A stretch of DNA of 64,000 bases from Gluconacetobacter dulcium (GCF_014174165.1 NZ_JABEQN010000005.1:124001-188000); one strand, 5' to 3'; counted from the stretch's first letter, positions 8,993 through 18,095 are shown. The notes: generated by a model from the sequence alone, not told the origin. A program made the numbers and translations.

Positions 8993-10262
8993 CGGTATGA
9001 AGGATCGCTTCCTGTAAAGGGGCCGGGTCCTGAAGCGTGTCTCCGGCGGGCTGGGCATTCTGCCAGGCGAACCAGTCGGCCAGGCTGGACCCCAGGATTT
9101 CGTCATAGACCGCCAGCGTCGCCTGCTGCATGGCCTCGGTCGTGTAGTGGGCCAGCACATGGGCGCGGGCGGTGGCGCCCAGGGCCATGGCCTCGTCGGG
9201 CGTCAGGCGCAGCAGGGTGCCGATCGCCGCCGCCAGCGCGTCGGCGTCGCCGGGGGGGACCAGAAGGCCGGTCTGCCCGTCCGCCACGGTTTCCATCGCC
9301 GCGCCATGCGCCGCCACCACGACCGGGCGGCCCATGGCCTGGGCCTCGACCACCACCCGGCCGAACGGCTCCGGCTCCAGCGAGGGCACGACCACCACGT
9401 CGGCCATCGCCAGCGCCGCCGGCATGTCGGTGCAGTGGCCGGCGAAGAACACCCGCCCGCGCAGGGCCGGATGGGCCTGCGCCATCTGTTTCAGGCTGTC
9501 GCCGAACCGGTCGCGCCGCCGGCCGGGGCCGACGAAGACGCAGACCCAGGGGCGATCGCCGCTGCCGCCCTCGCCGCCACTCTGGGCCTCCAGCCGCGTC
9601 AACGCCTCCAGCAGCAGGGCCTGACCTTTCCAGCGGGTGAGGCGGCCCGGCAGCATGATGATCGCGGCATCTTCGGGCAGCCCCCATTGATCGGCCAGCG
9701 CCTGGATGCGGGGGCCACGTACTACGGCAGGGTCGAAGCGCGCCGTATCGGCACCGCGCGGGATCACGCGCAAACGGTCCGGCCCCACCCGATAATCGCG
9801 GGTCAGGCGCCGGGCGATGAAGGCGCTGATGGCGATCACCCGCTGGCCGGAGGCCATGACGGCGTTATAGCGCCGCTTGCCCGGTATGTTCTCGCGATAG
9901 ACGCCGTGCCAGGTGGTCACCAGCGGCACGCCGGTCAGCCGGCAGGCCAGCGCCGCCGACCAGCCCGGCGCGCGTGAACGCGCATGTACCAGATGCACGC
10001 CGCGGGCGCGGATTTCCCGCGCCAGCCGGCGGGCGTTCAGCAGGATCGAAACCGGATTCTTGGCCCGCAGGTCCAGCGGAACATGGATGCCGCCACCATA
10101 GGTCAGGCGCGGCAGCATGCGGCCGCCCGCACAGGCCGCCAGCGCCACGCCCCCGGCCTGCGTGATCGCCTGTGCCATGTCGATCGTGCCCTGTTCGATC
10201 CCGCCGGCATCGAGCGCGGGCAGAACCTGGAGGATGACAGGGCGGGCGACAGGCATGTCCAT
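8982..10262 (-). CDS. Glycosyltransferase family 4/1, GT-B fold
   Basis: This roughly 426-aa predicted cytosolic or peripheral glycosyltransferase has two Rossmann domains. The N-terminal domain carries the DAGGIEQGTIDMA loop. The C-terminal donor-binding domain includes RLTRWKGQALLLEA and the SLEPEPFGRVVVEAQAMGRPVV motif, whose E-x7-E pair binds the nucleotide sugar in GT4 enzymes. It probably adds a sugar during LPS or exopolysaccharide assembly; a divergent GT9 gene lies nearby. I start at ATG 10262, since the 20 upstream codons encode an atypical basic stretch. The acceptor is unknown. Confidence 0.88.
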   Translation of the reverse strand: MDMPVARPVILQVLPALDAGGIEQGTIDMAQAITQAGGVALAACAGGRMLPRLTYGGGIHVPLDLRAKNPVSILLNARRLAREIRARGVHLVHARSRAPGWSAALACRLTGVPLVTTWHGVYRENIPGKRRYNAVMASGQRVIAISAFIARRLTRDYRVGPDRLRVIPRGADTARFDPAVVRGPRIQALADQWGLPEDAAIIMLPGRLTRWKGQALLLEALTRLEAQSGGEGGSGDRPWVCVFVGPGRRRDRFGDSLKQMAQAHPALRGRVFFAGHCTDMPAALAMADVVVVPSLEPEPFGRVVVEAQAMGRPVVVAAHGAAMETVADGQTGLLVPPGDADALAAAIGTLLRLTPDEAMALGATARAHVLAHYTTEAMQQATLAVYDEILGSSLADWFAWQNAQPAGDTLQDPAPLQEAILHTDAQ

Positions 10263-10655
10263 GGGGGCCTGTCTAGCATGAATGAACCGGCCGCGCATCG
10301 GCCGGCGGCCGTCCCTCACCACGATTTATCACGATTACGTGATATGTGATCGTGTAACATCGACATCCGGATCGGGCTTGGGTATAGAGACGGTCAAGGG
10401 GCCGAAGCGCCTCCAAGAAGATAGAAGAACAAGAAGAACCAAGAAGACACGGAAACTTTCATGAAGAAGGGCGAGCGTTCGCTGCCGTCCCTTTTCCCGG
10501 TGTCGCCCTGTTCGTGATCGACCTGTGTCGGATCGCGGGGGTGGCACCGGGCTATCCCTGTTTTTTCTCCCTGTACGCCTCCGGTCCGCCCTGCCGCGCA
10601 TGACGCGCGGAGGGGGGCTGTTTGCATCGGTCACGTTCTGGATTATCCAGACCCG
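10263..10655. other. Divergent promoter region between two glycosyltransferase genes
   Basis: This 393-bp spacer must carry both divergent promoters. It contains a purine-rich stretch around 10410-10465 that, on the minus strand, encodes a 22-codon Phe/Leu-rich frame (10394-10462). I see no convincing -35/-10 pair or RNA gene. Confidence 0.5.
10394..10462 (-). other. 22-codon Phe/Leu-rich frame in a purine-rich spacer
   Basis: ATG 10462 opens a 22-codon frame with the core SSWFFLFFYLLGG, ending at TGA 10394. It has a hydrophobic, leader-like composition but no Shine-Dalgarno sequence. The DNA is a run of AAGAA-type repeats. It may be a repeated sequence rather than a gene. Confidence 0.25.
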
Positions 10656-11558
10656 ATGAAGCGCGTTCTCGTGATCAAGCTTGGGGCGCTGGGCGACCTC
10701 GTCCTGGCGTTCGCGCCTTTCGCGGCCATCCGCGCCCGCTATCCCGATGCCGACATCACCCTCCTGACCACCGCGCCCTTCGCGGCGCTAATGGAATCCG
10801 CCCCGTGGTTCGACCATGTGGTGGTGGATTCCCGGCCCGCCTGGCGGGATCTGCGCGGCCTGATGCGCCTGCGTCGGCAGATGGCGGGCTTCGACGCGGT
10901 GTACGACCTCCAGACCTCCGGCCGGTCCTCGCGCTATTTCCGGCTGGCCGGCCGCCCGCGCTGGTCGGGCATCGCGTCCGGGGCCTCCTGGCCGCACGAC
11001 AACCCGCAGCGCGACTTCATGCACACCCGCGCCCGCCAGCGCGACCAGTTGCGCCGGGCCGGGATCGACCATGTGCCGGACCCGGACCTGTCCTGGCTTG
11101 CCGGCGGTGGCCCGGTGCTGCCGGGTGCCTATGCCCTGCTGGTGCCGGGGGCGGCCCCGCACCGGCCCGCCAAGCGCTGGCCCGCCGAACGGTTCGGCGC
11201 GCTGGCCCGTCTGCTGGCGGCACGCGGGCTGACGCCGGTTATCGTCGGCACGGCGGGCGAAGCCGATCTGGCGGCAACCGTCCGCGCCGCCTGCCCCGAG
11301 GCGGTGGACCTGACCGGCCGCACCAGCCTGACCGAACTCGCGGGCCTCGCCGCCCGCGCGACGCTGGCGGTGGGCAACGATACCGGCCCGATGCATCTGG
11401 CCGCCGCCATGGGCTGCCCCTGCACGGTCCTGTTCTCGCGCGACAGCGACCCGGCGCGCACGGCGCCGCAGGGCCGCGCGCCGGGGCAGGTACGGGTGCT
11501 GCGGGTTGACGATCTGGCGCTTCTGAGCGTCGAGAGGGTTGCGGCCTCGGTCGCCTGA
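10656..11558 (+). CDS. Glycosyltransferase family 9 (LPS heptosyltransferase-like)
   Basis: This 300-aa GT-B enzyme is related to WaaC/WaaF heptosyltransferases, which act at the cytoplasmic face of the inner membrane in LPS core assembly. Family marks are the N-terminal [13 protein letters not shown] loop, the [19 protein letters not shown] donor-site region and the [17 protein letters not shown] motif, with its conserved Asp and Gly-Pro. It is shorter than WaaF (about 350 aa), so the exact sugar is uncertain. It is followed 41 bp later by thrS and may share its transcript. Confidence 0.88.
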   Translation: MKRVLVIKLGALGDLVLAFAPFAAIRARYPDADITLLTTAPFAALMESAPWFDHVVVDSRPAWRDLRGLMRLRRQMAGFDAVYDLQTSGRSSRYFRLAGRPRWSGIASGASWPHDNPQRDFMHTRARQRDQLRRAGIDHVPDPDLSWLAGGGPVLPGAYALLVPGAAPHRPAKRWPAERFGALARLLAARGLTPVIVGTAGEADLAATVRAACPEAVDLTGRTSLTELAGLAARATLAVGNDTGPMHLAAAMGCPCTVLFSRDSDPARTAPQGRAPGQVRVLRVDDLALLSVERVAASVA

Positions 11559-11599
11559 CGCCATTACAGGCTCTTCCTGTTTATCGGAGCATCGACATC

Positions 11600-13531
11600 A
11601 TGCCTGCCATCACCCTGCCTGACGGTTCCGTTCGCCATTTCGACGGGCCGGTGACGGGGACGACGGTGGCGGCCTCCATCGGCCCCGGCCTGGCCCGCGC
11701 CGCGCTGGCGATGGTGGTCGATGGCAAGGAATTGGACCTGTCGCGCGAAATCGCGCACGACGCCTCGGTGCGCTTCATCACCCGCAAGGACGATGCGGCG
11801 CTGGAGATGATCCGCCACGACGCCGCCCATGTGCTGGCCGAGGCGGTGCAGTCGCTGTGGCCGGGCACCCAGGTCACGATCGGCCCGTCGATCGAAAACG
11901 GCTTCTATTACGATTTCTATCGCAACGAGCCCTTCTCGCCCGAAGATTTCGCGGCCATCGAGGCCCGCATGCGCGAGATCATCGCGGCCAACGCCCCCTT
12001 CGTGCGCGAGGAATGGCCGCGTGAGGAGGCGATCCGCTTCTTCGAGAACAAGGGCGAGCGCTTCAAGGCCGAACTGATCCGCGACCTGCCGGAGAGCGAG
12101 ACGATCTCGATCTACCGCCAGGGCGACTGGCTGGATCTGTGCCGTGGCCCGCATATGCGCGGCACCGGCGATATCGGCACCGCCTTCAAGCTGATGAAGG
12201 TGGCCGGCGCCTACTGGCGCGGCGACCACCGCAACCCGATGCTGACCCGCATCTACGGCACCGCCTGGCGCGACCAGAAGGAACTGGACGCCCACCTGCA
12301 CCGGCTGGAGGAAGCCGAGCGCCGCGACCATCGCCGCATCGGCCGCGAGATGGACCTGTTCCATATCCAGGAAGAGGCCGTGGGCTCGATCTTCTGGCAC
12401 GCGAAGGGCTGGCGGATCTACACCGCGTTGCAGGACTATATGCGCCGCGCCCAGATCCGGGGCGGGTATGAGGAAGTCCGCACCCCGCAGCTCGTCGACC
12501 GTGCGCTGTGGGAGGCTTCGGGCCACTGGGACAAATACCGCGAGCACATGTTCATCGCGACGGTGGAGGACGAGGACAAGACCCTCGCCCTCAAGCCGAT
12601 GAACTGCCCGTGCCATGTGCAGATCTTCCGCCATGGCCTGCGCTCGTATCGCGAACTGCCGCTGCGCATGGCCGAATTCGGCGCCTGCCACCGCTACGAA
12701 CCGTCGGGGGCGCTGCACGGCATCATGCGCGTGCGCTCCTTCACGCAGGACGACGCGCACATCTTCTGCACCGACGACCAGATCGCCGCCGAGACCGCGC
12801 GCTTCGTGCGCATGCTGGCCGAAGTCTATGCCGATCTGGGCTTCGAGAGCTTCCGCGTGAAGTTCGCCGACCGTCCGGAGCAGCGGGCCGGCACCGACGA
12901 GACCTGGGACAAGGCCGAGGGCGCGCTGATCGAGGCCTGCCGCCTGGCCGGCGTGACGTATGAATACAACCCCGGCGAGGGCGCCTTCTACGGCCCGAAG
13001 CTGGAGTTCGTGCTGCGCGACGCCATCGGCCGCGACTGGCAGTGCGGCACCTTGCAGGTCGATTACGTGCTGCCCGAACGGCTGGATGCCAGCTATGTCG
13101 GCGAGGACAGCGCCCGCCATCGCCCGGTGATGCTGCACCGGGCCATCCTGGGGTCGTTCGAGCGGTTCCTGGGCATCCTGATCGAGCAATATGCCGGCCG
13201 GTTCCCGCTGTGGCTGGCACCGGTGCAGGTGGTGGTGGCCTCGATCGTCACCGATGCCGCGCCCTATGCCGATCAGGTCGCCGCCCGACTGCGCGCGGCG
13301 GGCCTGACGGTCGAGACCGATACCCGCAGCGACAAGATCAACGCCAAGATCCGCGAGCACAGCCTGGCGCGGGTGCCGGTGATCCTGGTCGTGGGCCGCA
13401 AGGAGGCCGAAGAAGGCACGGTGGCCATGCGCCGCCTCGGCGGCGCGGCCCAGGAGGTCCTGTCGCTGGACGCGGCGGTGGACAGTCTGGCGGAGGAAGC
13501 CCTCCCCCCCGACCTGCGCCGCAAAGCCTGA
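11600..13531 (+). CDS. thrS: Threonine--tRNA ligase
   Basis: This 643-aa class II aminoacyl-tRNA synthetase charges tRNA-Thr. Domains in order are an N-terminal TGS domain (about 1-60), the editing (SAD) domain with [12 protein letters not shown] and the [11 protein letters not shown] loop, the catalytic core with the zinc-binding MNCPCH block and [17 protein letters not shown] motif 2, and a C-terminal anticodon-binding domain (from about residue 540). Full length and intact motifs mark it as functional. In many bacteria thrS and infC share an operon. Here infC follows on the same strand after a 701-bp gap filled by tandem repeats. Confidence 0.97.
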   Translation: MPAITLPDGSVRHFDGPVTGTTVAASIGPGLARAALAMVVDGKELDLSREIAHDASVRFITRKDDAALEMIRHDAAHVLAEAVQSLWPGTQVTIGPSIENGFYYDFYRNEPFSPEDFAAIEARMREIIAANAPFVREEWPREEAIRFFENKGERFKAELIRDLPESETISIYRQGDWLDLCRGPHMRGTGDIGTAFKLMKVAGAYWRGDHRNPMLTRIYGTAWRDQKELDAHLHRLEEAERRDHRRIGREMDLFHIQEEAVGSIFWHAKGWRIYTALQDYMRRAQIRGGYEEVRTPQLVDRALWEASGHWDKYREHMFIATVEDEDKTLALKPMNCPCHVQIFRHGLRSYRELPLRMAEFGACHRYEPSGALHGIMRVRSFTQDDAHIFCTDDQIAAETARFVRMLAEVYADLGFESFRVKFADRPEQRAGTDETWDKAEGALIEACRLAGVTYEYNPGEGAFYGPKLEFVLRDAIGRDWQCGTLQVDYVLPERLDASYVGEDSARHRPVMLHRAILGSFERFLGILIEQYAGRFPLWLAPVQVVVASIVTDAAPYADQVAARLRAAGLTVETDTRSDKINAKIREHSLARVPVILVVGRKEAEEGTVAMRRLGGAAQEVLSLDAAVDSLAEEALPPDLRRKA

Positions 13532-13536
13532 TTGTA

Positions 13537-13705
13537 AATGCGCGCTGGTGGCGATCCGGCGCGCGTTTCCTGCGCTCCGATGCTCACGGCCCATAAGGCC
13601 GCTCCGCTTCGGTGCTCGGAAACACACGACGGCCGCGACCCTGCGGGCCGCTCTCGCTCACCAGCCCCCATTTCCAATCAGGCTTTCGAGCGTGACCGGG
13701 GCATG
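13537..13705 (+). repeat. 169-bp tandem repeat, copy 1
   Basis: This is the first of two adjacent 169-bp units beginning AATGCGCGCTGGTGG and ending GACCGGGGCATG. Within it lie the small inverted repeat GGCC-CATAA-GGCC and a larger imperfect stem between TTTCC and GGAAA. It starts 6 bp after the thrS stop. Confidence 0.9.
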
Positions 13706-13874
13706 AATGCGCGCTGGTGGCGATCCGGCGCGCGTTTCCTGCGCTCCGATGCTCACGGCCCATAAGGCCGCTCCGCTTCGGTGCTCGGAAACGCACGACG
13801 GCCGCGACCCTGCGGGCCGCTCTCGCTCACCAGCCCCCATTTCCAATCAGGCTTTCGAGCGTGACCGGGGCATG
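13706..13874 (+). repeat. 169-bp tandem repeat, copy 2
   Basis: This second unit differs from copy 1 at one base that I can see (A at 13624 versus G at 13793). Such near-identity implies a recent duplication. Reading frames spanning the repeats are artefacts of the unit being translated twice. Confidence 0.9.
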
Positions 13875-14232
13875 TCCTGCCCTGCGGATCGCCCGCGCAG
13901 CCATCGTTTCCCGTCTCGACAGGGCCGTGACCTGCTGCATTCAGGGGGCAACAGCGGGGCATCTGCTGCCGGTGCATGGCTGAATCGAACGGTCATGCGA
14001 CGAGAATGCTTGATCTGCATAGCCTGTTTGGGTCAATAACGGCCAGTCCGGAAAGCCATCGCGCCGTTCCGGCCCTATAGCTGGAACAGGCCCTGGGGAT
14101 GGAAACCGCCCAGGGCGCGGGATGCGGCCACGCTTCATCCCGCAGACGCGGGCGCGACAGGCGAACGCGCCGGTCCTGGCGGGCTCGGGCGACAGAATGC
14201 CCCGGACATGAAGACAAATACAGGAGCCGACC
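13875..14232 (+). other. infC leader region
   Basis: About 358 bp precede infC without a credible gene. Short frames on both strands lack ribosome-binding sites. The region probably holds the infC promoter and untranslated leader. I see no clear terminator separating it from thrS. Confidence 0.5.
14222..14226 (+). promoter_or_regulatory. Shine-Dalgarno that selects an AUA start for infC
   Basis: AGGAG at 14222-14226 is 6 nt from ATA 14233 but 21 nt from ATG 14248. Only the ATA is at a normal spacing. Confidence 0.7.
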
Positions 14233-14769
14233 ATAGCCAGACCTCCGATGCCCACTCCGCCTAACCGCGAGGGCCCCCGTGTCAATGAGGAAATCCGCGT
14301 TCCGCAGGTGCGTCTGATCGACGCGGAGGGCGAGATGCTCGGCGTCATGCCGACGCGCGATGCCCTGGCACGGGCTTATGCCGTTGGCCTCGATCTGCTG
14401 GAAATCAGCCCGAACGCCGAACCGCCGGTCGCCAAGATCCTCGACTACGGCAAGTTCAAGTACGAGCAGCAGAAGAAGCGGAACGAGGCCCGCAAGAAGC
14501 AGAAGGTCATCGAGATCAAGGAGGTCAAGGTCCGGCCGAACATCGATGAGAACGACTATCAGGTGAAGATGCGCGCCATGAAGTCGTTCATCGGCGAGGG
14601 CGACAAGGTCAAGGTCACGCTGCGTTTCCGTGGCCGCGAGATGGCCCACCAGGACCTCGGCATCAAGGTGCTGGAGCGCATCCGCACCGAGATGGACGAA
14701 CAGGCGAAGGTCGAGCAGATGCCCAAGCTCGAAAACCGCCAGATGATCATGGTGCTCTCGCCCCGCTGA
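14233..14769 (+). CDS. infC: Translation initiation factor IF-3
   Basis: IF-3 binds the 30S subunit, prevents premature 50S joining and checks the start codon. The N-domain ([17 protein letters not shown]) is joined by the Lys-rich linker ([16 protein letters not shown]) to the C-domain ending [10 protein letters not shown]. The first ATG is at 14248, but the Shine-Dalgarno AGGAG fits ATA 14233, and the five codons ATA-GCC-AGA-CCT-CCG restore a Met-Ala-Arg-Pro-Pro beginning that I recall from alphaproteobacterial IF-3. No ATG, GTG or TTG lies upstream before the TGA at 14209. E. coli infC uses AUU and is autoregulated through IF-3 proofreading, so the same logic may apply. Predicted length from ATA is 178 aa. 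rpmI and rplT do not follow. Confidence 0.93.
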   Translation: MARPPMPTPPNREGPRVNEEIRVPQVRLIDAEGEMLGVMPTRDALARAYAVGLDLLEISPNAEPPVAKILDYGKFKYEQQKKRNEARKKQKVIEIKEVKVRPNIDENDYQVKMRAMKSFIGEGDKVKVTLRFRGREMAHQDLGIKVLERIRTEMDEQAKVEQMPKLENRQMIMVLSPR

Positions 14770-14790
14770 GCGGCTTGGCACTCTGAACGG

Positions 14791-14824
14791 AAAAAAGCCC
14801 GGACGGCGCGTCCGGGCTTTTTTT
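14791..14824. terminator. Bidirectional rho-independent terminator
   Basis: The stem GCCCGGAC/GTCCGGGC (14797-14804 and 14810-14817) has a 5-nt loop, with A6 before it and T7 after it. It ends infC on the plus strand and the DUF188 gene on the minus strand, whose TAA stop lies within the T-run. Confidence 0.93.
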
Positions 14825-15326
14825 ATGCCGCGCCGGTATCCGGCGGCGGCCTCCATTGGGGCCGCACGGCCGCCGCGCCGCCCTTCCTGGCCCGGACCAC
14901 GGCGGTGTCCAGCGCCGAGAGGAAGGTCGAGCGATCGGCACGGGTGAACCCGCGCCCGCCCTGCATGATCGCCCCGGTGGAGCGCAGATCCTCCATCAGG
15001 TTGCGCATCGCCAGCGCCATGCCGATCGCGTCCGCGTCCAGCACCCGGCCGCGCGGGTCCAGCACGCAGGCCCCGCTCGCCACGCACCGCGCCGCCAGCG
15101 GAATATCGGCCGAGATGACGATATCCCGCGCGCCGGCCTGCTCGGCGATCCAGTCATCGGCGACATCCATCCCCTGGGTCACCACCACCCGCTCGATCAG
15201 GGGCGAGGACGGAATCGCGATCAGCCGGTTCGACACCACATACGTGCGCAGCCCATGGCGCAGCGCCACGCGGTAAGTCTCGTCGCGGACGGGGCAGGCG
15301 TCGGCGTCTATGAATATCCGGGTCAG
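14823..15326 (-). CDS. DUF188 (YaiI/YqxD) family protein with apparent CTG start
   Basis: The product is a PIN-like YaiI/YqxD family protein of unknown biochemical role, with conserved acidic residues. The motif FIDADACPVRDE at the N-terminus is the family signature, but it lies upstream of the first GTG (15269) and no ATG, GTG or TTG precedes it. The only plausible initiator after the in-frame stop is CTG 15326, giving Met-Thr-Arg-Ile-Phe-Ile-Asp-Ala-Asp and 167 aa, the usual family length. GAGG (15338-15335) lies 8 nt upstream, overlapping the stop of the preceding SIMPL gene. Starting at GTG 15269 would delete the acidic motif. Family assignment is firm and the start is inferred. Confidence 0.85.
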   Translation of the reverse strand: MTRIFIDADACPVRDETYRVALRHGLRTYVVSNRLIAIPSSPLIERVVVTQGMDVADDWIAEQAGARDIVISADIPLAARCVASGACVLDPRGRVLDADAIGMALAMRNLMEDLRSTGAIMQGGRGFTRADRSTFLSALDTAVVRARKGGAAAVRPQWRPPPDTGAA

Positions 15327-15334
15327 AACGCCCC

Positions 15335-15338
15335 CCTC
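15335..15338 (-). promoter_or_regulatory. Shine-Dalgarno for the CTG-initiated DUF188 gene
   Basis: GAGG followed by a G-run overlaps the TGA of the upstream gene and sits 8 nt before CTG 15326. The overlap suggests translational coupling. Confidence 0.55.
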
Positions 15339-16080
15339 ACGGCATCAGCACGAACGTGGCCGACGCGCTGGCCGAGACATCCTGCTGTTCGGCCGGCGCT
15401 TCGGGCGCCACGGGGGCCGAAGCGGCGCGGGCCATCATCATCATCGGCATCGGGCGCGGCATGCCCCGGTCGGAGAGCGAGATCGAGCGGATCGAGGCGA
15501 CTTTCAGCCCCAGCACCTTGGCGGCGGCGTCGGCCCGCTGCCGCACATCGGTCAGGGCGGCGGCCTCGGCCTGGCGCATCAGGCTCTCGCGCAGGTCGGG
15601 CGACAGCGACCAGTCGAGGCCGCTGAGGGCCAGCCCCTTGGCCTGAAGCTGGCCGACCAGCGTCAGCAGCGCCGCGCCGTCGGCGCCCGTCAGGCGGATG
15701 GTCTGGCGCGCCGTCCAGGCCGGGGCCTTGCCGCCGTCGTTATGATCGGCCGAATAATTCTCGGTCACGGTCGTGAAGTTGCCGGCCTTGCCGGCCTCGA
15801 TGGCCGTGTTGGCCAGGGTATTCACATGCGCCTGGGCCGCGGCGGCGCTGGCGGCGCTGGCCTCGGCGAACAGGGTGGCCGTCAGTTGGTCGGGCGCGGC
15901 ATGGACGGTGCCGGTGCCCGACAGGGTCAGCGCGGTGCCGGCCGGGGCGTGGCGGGGGAGCATTTCCGGCATGCCCGGCCCCTGGTCGGGCGGCATGTCC
16001 TGGGCGGAGGCGGCGAGCGGCACGAGGGTCGCGGCGGTCAGGGCGCAGGCCCCAAGAGCAAGGCAACGGAACGCGGTCAT
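15337..16080 (-). CDS. Periplasmic SIMPL (DUF541) domain protein
   Basis: This 247-aa protein has a signal peptide (about residues 1-27, cleaved after ASAQ). A SIMPL/DUF541 domain follows: LTLSGTGTVHAAPDQLTATL, a long helix, and RQRADAAAKVLGLKVASIRSIS. Members are oligomeric periplasmic or membrane-associated proteins of poorly known function, often linked to oxidative or envelope stress. The C-terminal region has a Met/Pro-rich run (RPMPMMMMARA) and an Ala/Pro linker. ATG 16080 overlaps the stop of the upstream small gene (ATGA), indicating one operon. Confidence 0.85.
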   Translation of the reverse strand: MTAFRCLALGACALTAATLVPLAASAQDMPPDQGPGMPEMLPRHAPAGTALTLSGTGTVHAAPDQLTATLFAEASAASAAAAQAHVNTLANTAIEAGKAGNFTTVTENYSADHNDGGKAPAWTARQTIRLTGADGAALLTLVGQLQAKGLALSGLDWSLSPDLRESLMRQAEAAALTDVRQRADAAAKVLGLKVASIRSISLSDRGMPRPMPMMMMARAASAPVAPEAPAEQQDVSASASATFVLMP

Positions 16081-16430
16081 GAATGCGTATCTTCTTTCAG
16101 CGCCATCAGGGCGCGGCGCAGTTGAACGATTCCCGAACGGACTTTCCCTTCCTGGCACAGATGCGTGCCCTGGGCGCGCAGATCGTCGACATCGTGCCGC
16201 AGGGGCGGTCCATAGGCGTCGATGGCGGCGGCCAGTCGGTTGCAGAAGGCGCGGCTGTCGCTGGTGACGACGACCGGATGGCTGGGCTGCGCCGCCTCAT
16301 GGTCACCTGCTGTCATTGAGGCTTCCATGTCGGGTGGGGGAGCCTGGCCGCACAGGCAGAGGCTCATGACCGCCAGCGCCGTGATCGCAAGGGGCTGTGA
16401 ATTCATGAAATCGAGCCTAGGGTTCGTCAT
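16077..16430 (-). CDS. Small secreted hypothetical protein
   Basis: This protein of about 117 aa has a hydrophobic signal segment containing ITALAVMSLCLCGQAPPP, then an acidic linker and a helical C-terminal part (about 57-115). The LCLCG sequence is close to, but not a good match for, a lipobox. Its start ATG 16430 overlaps the stop of the sensor kinase by 4 bases, and its stop overlaps the SIMPL gene start, so it is embedded in the operon. An alternative start is ATG 16406. The function is not recognisable; its position suggests a periplasmic partner of the kinase or SIMPL protein. Confidence 0.7.
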   Translation of the reverse strand: MTNPRLDFMNSQPLAITALAVMSLCLCGQAPPPDMEASMTAGDHEAAQPSHPVVVTSDSRAFCNRLAAAIDAYGPPLRHDVDDLRAQGTHLCQEGKVRSGIVQLRRALMALKEDTHS

Positions 16431-17971
16431 GTGTCCCCCTCATGGGGCGATCGTGAAGTCTCCGTTACCCGAGACGGAGCCGGGGTCGGGGCGGCGTTTC
16501 GCCGGGGCAGTCGGCTGGCCCGCGGGGCTTCGCGCGGCACCGGCATCACCATCCGCACCGCCAGCCCCGGCTGGCGCGGATACAGGCGCAGCGTGCCGCC
16601 ATGCAGTTGCACGATCGCCTGCACCAGCGACAGGCCCAGCCCGGCGCCCGGCGTGTTGCGCGCGGCTTCGGCACGGAAGAACCGTTCCGAGGCGCGGGCA
16701 AGGTCGGCCTCGTTCATGCCGATCCCTTCGTCGGTGACGGCGATGGATACCACGTCGCGGGTCGGGGTGGGCATGGCCAGGCCGGGCAGGGCAGGGCCCA
16801 GCGCGGCGGCCAGGGTCACGGTACCGCCCGCGGGCGAGAATTTGATGGCATTGTCCAGCAGGTTGGCCACCGCCTGCTGCATCATCGCCCGGTCGCCGTA
16901 AAAGGGCACGCTGGGCGGCAGGCGCAGCACCAGATGGATCTGGCGCTCCTCGGCCACGGCTTCGTACAGGTCGCCGATATCGGCCAGCAGCGGCACCAGG
17001 TCGAACGGCGCGAAGGCCGACCGGCGGGACCCGGCCTCGATCTGCGCGATGCGCAGCAGGGCCTCGAACACCGAAGTGACATTGTCCAGGTCGCCCACCG
17101 CGCGCTCCACCGCCGCGCGCAGCTCCCCGGTGTCGCGGGCGTGCAGCGCGGCATCCTCAAGCTGGGTGCGGGCGCGGGTGATGGGGGTGCGCAGATCGTG
17201 GGCGATGGCGTTGGAGACCTGCCGCACGCCGTCCATCAGGCGCACGATGCGGTCCAGCATCTCGTTGATCGCCTCGGCCACCTGGTCCAGTTCGTCGCCG
17301 TTGCCCACCAGCGGCATGCGGCGCGACAGGTCGCCATGCGCGATGGCCTGCGTGGTTTGCGCCACCGACTTGATCATGCGGCGGAACATGCTGTGCACCA
17401 GCGCCGCGCCGCTGATCGCCAGCAGCGTGACCATCATCCACGCCCACAGCAGCGAGTCCGTCAGCAGCCGCCGCAGCACCGCGCGGGCGCGGATATCGCG
17501 CCCTACCAGCAGGCGAAAGCCGCCGGGCAGGTCGAAGGCATGGATCTGCGCGGTGTCGCGCATGCCCGCGCGGGTGACCTCCAGCGAATACCACCGGTCG
17601 CTGCGCACCACCTGGGCCGGCCATTCCGACAGGTTCCCGGCCAGGCGGTGGCCGGTCGGGTCCACCATCAGATAGATCGCGTCGTCATCCAGATTCTGTT
17701 CCAGCCGGTCGTCGATCGTCAGCGCCAGCGTCGGCAGGCCGCCTTCGGTCCAGCGCTGGCTCAGGGCGCGCGCGTCGGCATTGATCGCGGTTTCCACCTG
17801 CCGTTCCAGAAAGCCGATGGTGCCCCACCAGATGAACGACATGAACAGGATCGACGACAGGGCGAACAGCAGCCCATAGCCCAGCGAGAAGCGCAGGCCC
17901 GCCGAACGCGGCAGCCGGAAGCGCCGCCGCCGTTCTCCGTCGCCCGGAAATGTCTGCCCGGCAGACGCCAT
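16427..17971 (-). CDS. Two-component sensor histidine kinase
   Basis: This 514-aa inner-membrane kinase has TM1 at about 27-50, a periplasmic sensor region of roughly 120 residues, TM2 at about 172-193, a HAMP linker (about 195-250) and a HisKA domain with IAHDLRTP. The phospho-accepting His is residue 258. The ATPase domain follows with the N box (NLLDNAIKFS), DEGIGM and GAGLGLSLV. It is transcribed after the OmpR-type regulator gene and is presumably its partner. The signal is unknown; the neighbouring HtrA protease suggests envelope stress. Confidence 0.93.
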   Translation of the reverse strand: MASAGQTFPGDGERRRRFRLPRSAGLRFSLGYGLLFALSSILFMSFIWWGTIGFLERQVETAINADARALSQRWTEGGLPTLALTIDDRLEQNLDDDAIYLMVDPTGHRLAGNLSEWPAQVVRSDRWYSLEVTRAGMRDTAQIHAFDLPGGFRLLVGRDIRARAVLRRLLTDSLLWAWMMVTLLAISGAALVHSMFRRMIKSVAQTTQAIAHGDLSRRMPLVGNGDELDQVAEAINEMLDRIVRLMDGVRQVSNAIAHDLRTPITRARTQLEDAALHARDTGELRAAVERAVGDLDNVTSVFEALLRIAQIEAGSRRSAFAPFDLVPLLADIGDLYEAVAEERQIHLVLRLPPSVPFYGDRAMMQQAVANLLDNAIKFSPAGGTVTLAAALGPALPGLAMPTPTRDVVSIAVTDEGIGMNEADLARASERFFRAEAARNTPGAGLGLSLVQAIVQLHGGTLRLYPRQPGLAVRMVMPVPREAPRASRLPRRNAAPTPAPSRVTETSRSPHEGDT

Positions 17972-18095
17972 GACGGGTCGCGCGACCCCGCCCCTAATGC
18001 CCGCCGGTCCGGGGCCGGAGCGATCCGGCGCGTGCGGCGGTTTTCAGGGCGCGGGGGCGGTGCGGGGCGTGGATATGCATGTGCCTTGTCCTGCC

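Noticed and set aside
11564-13627. A 687-codon open frame on the minus strand across thrS
   Set aside because: It is the antisense shadow of thrS in GC-rich DNA. The plus-strand protein has all family motifs, while this one is rich in Gln, His, Arg and Gly without a recognisable domain.
13538-14039. Repeated short frames on both strands in the thrS-infC gap
   Set aside because: The same peptide occurs twice only because the 169-bp DNA unit is duplicated. There is no ribosome-binding site or known domain.
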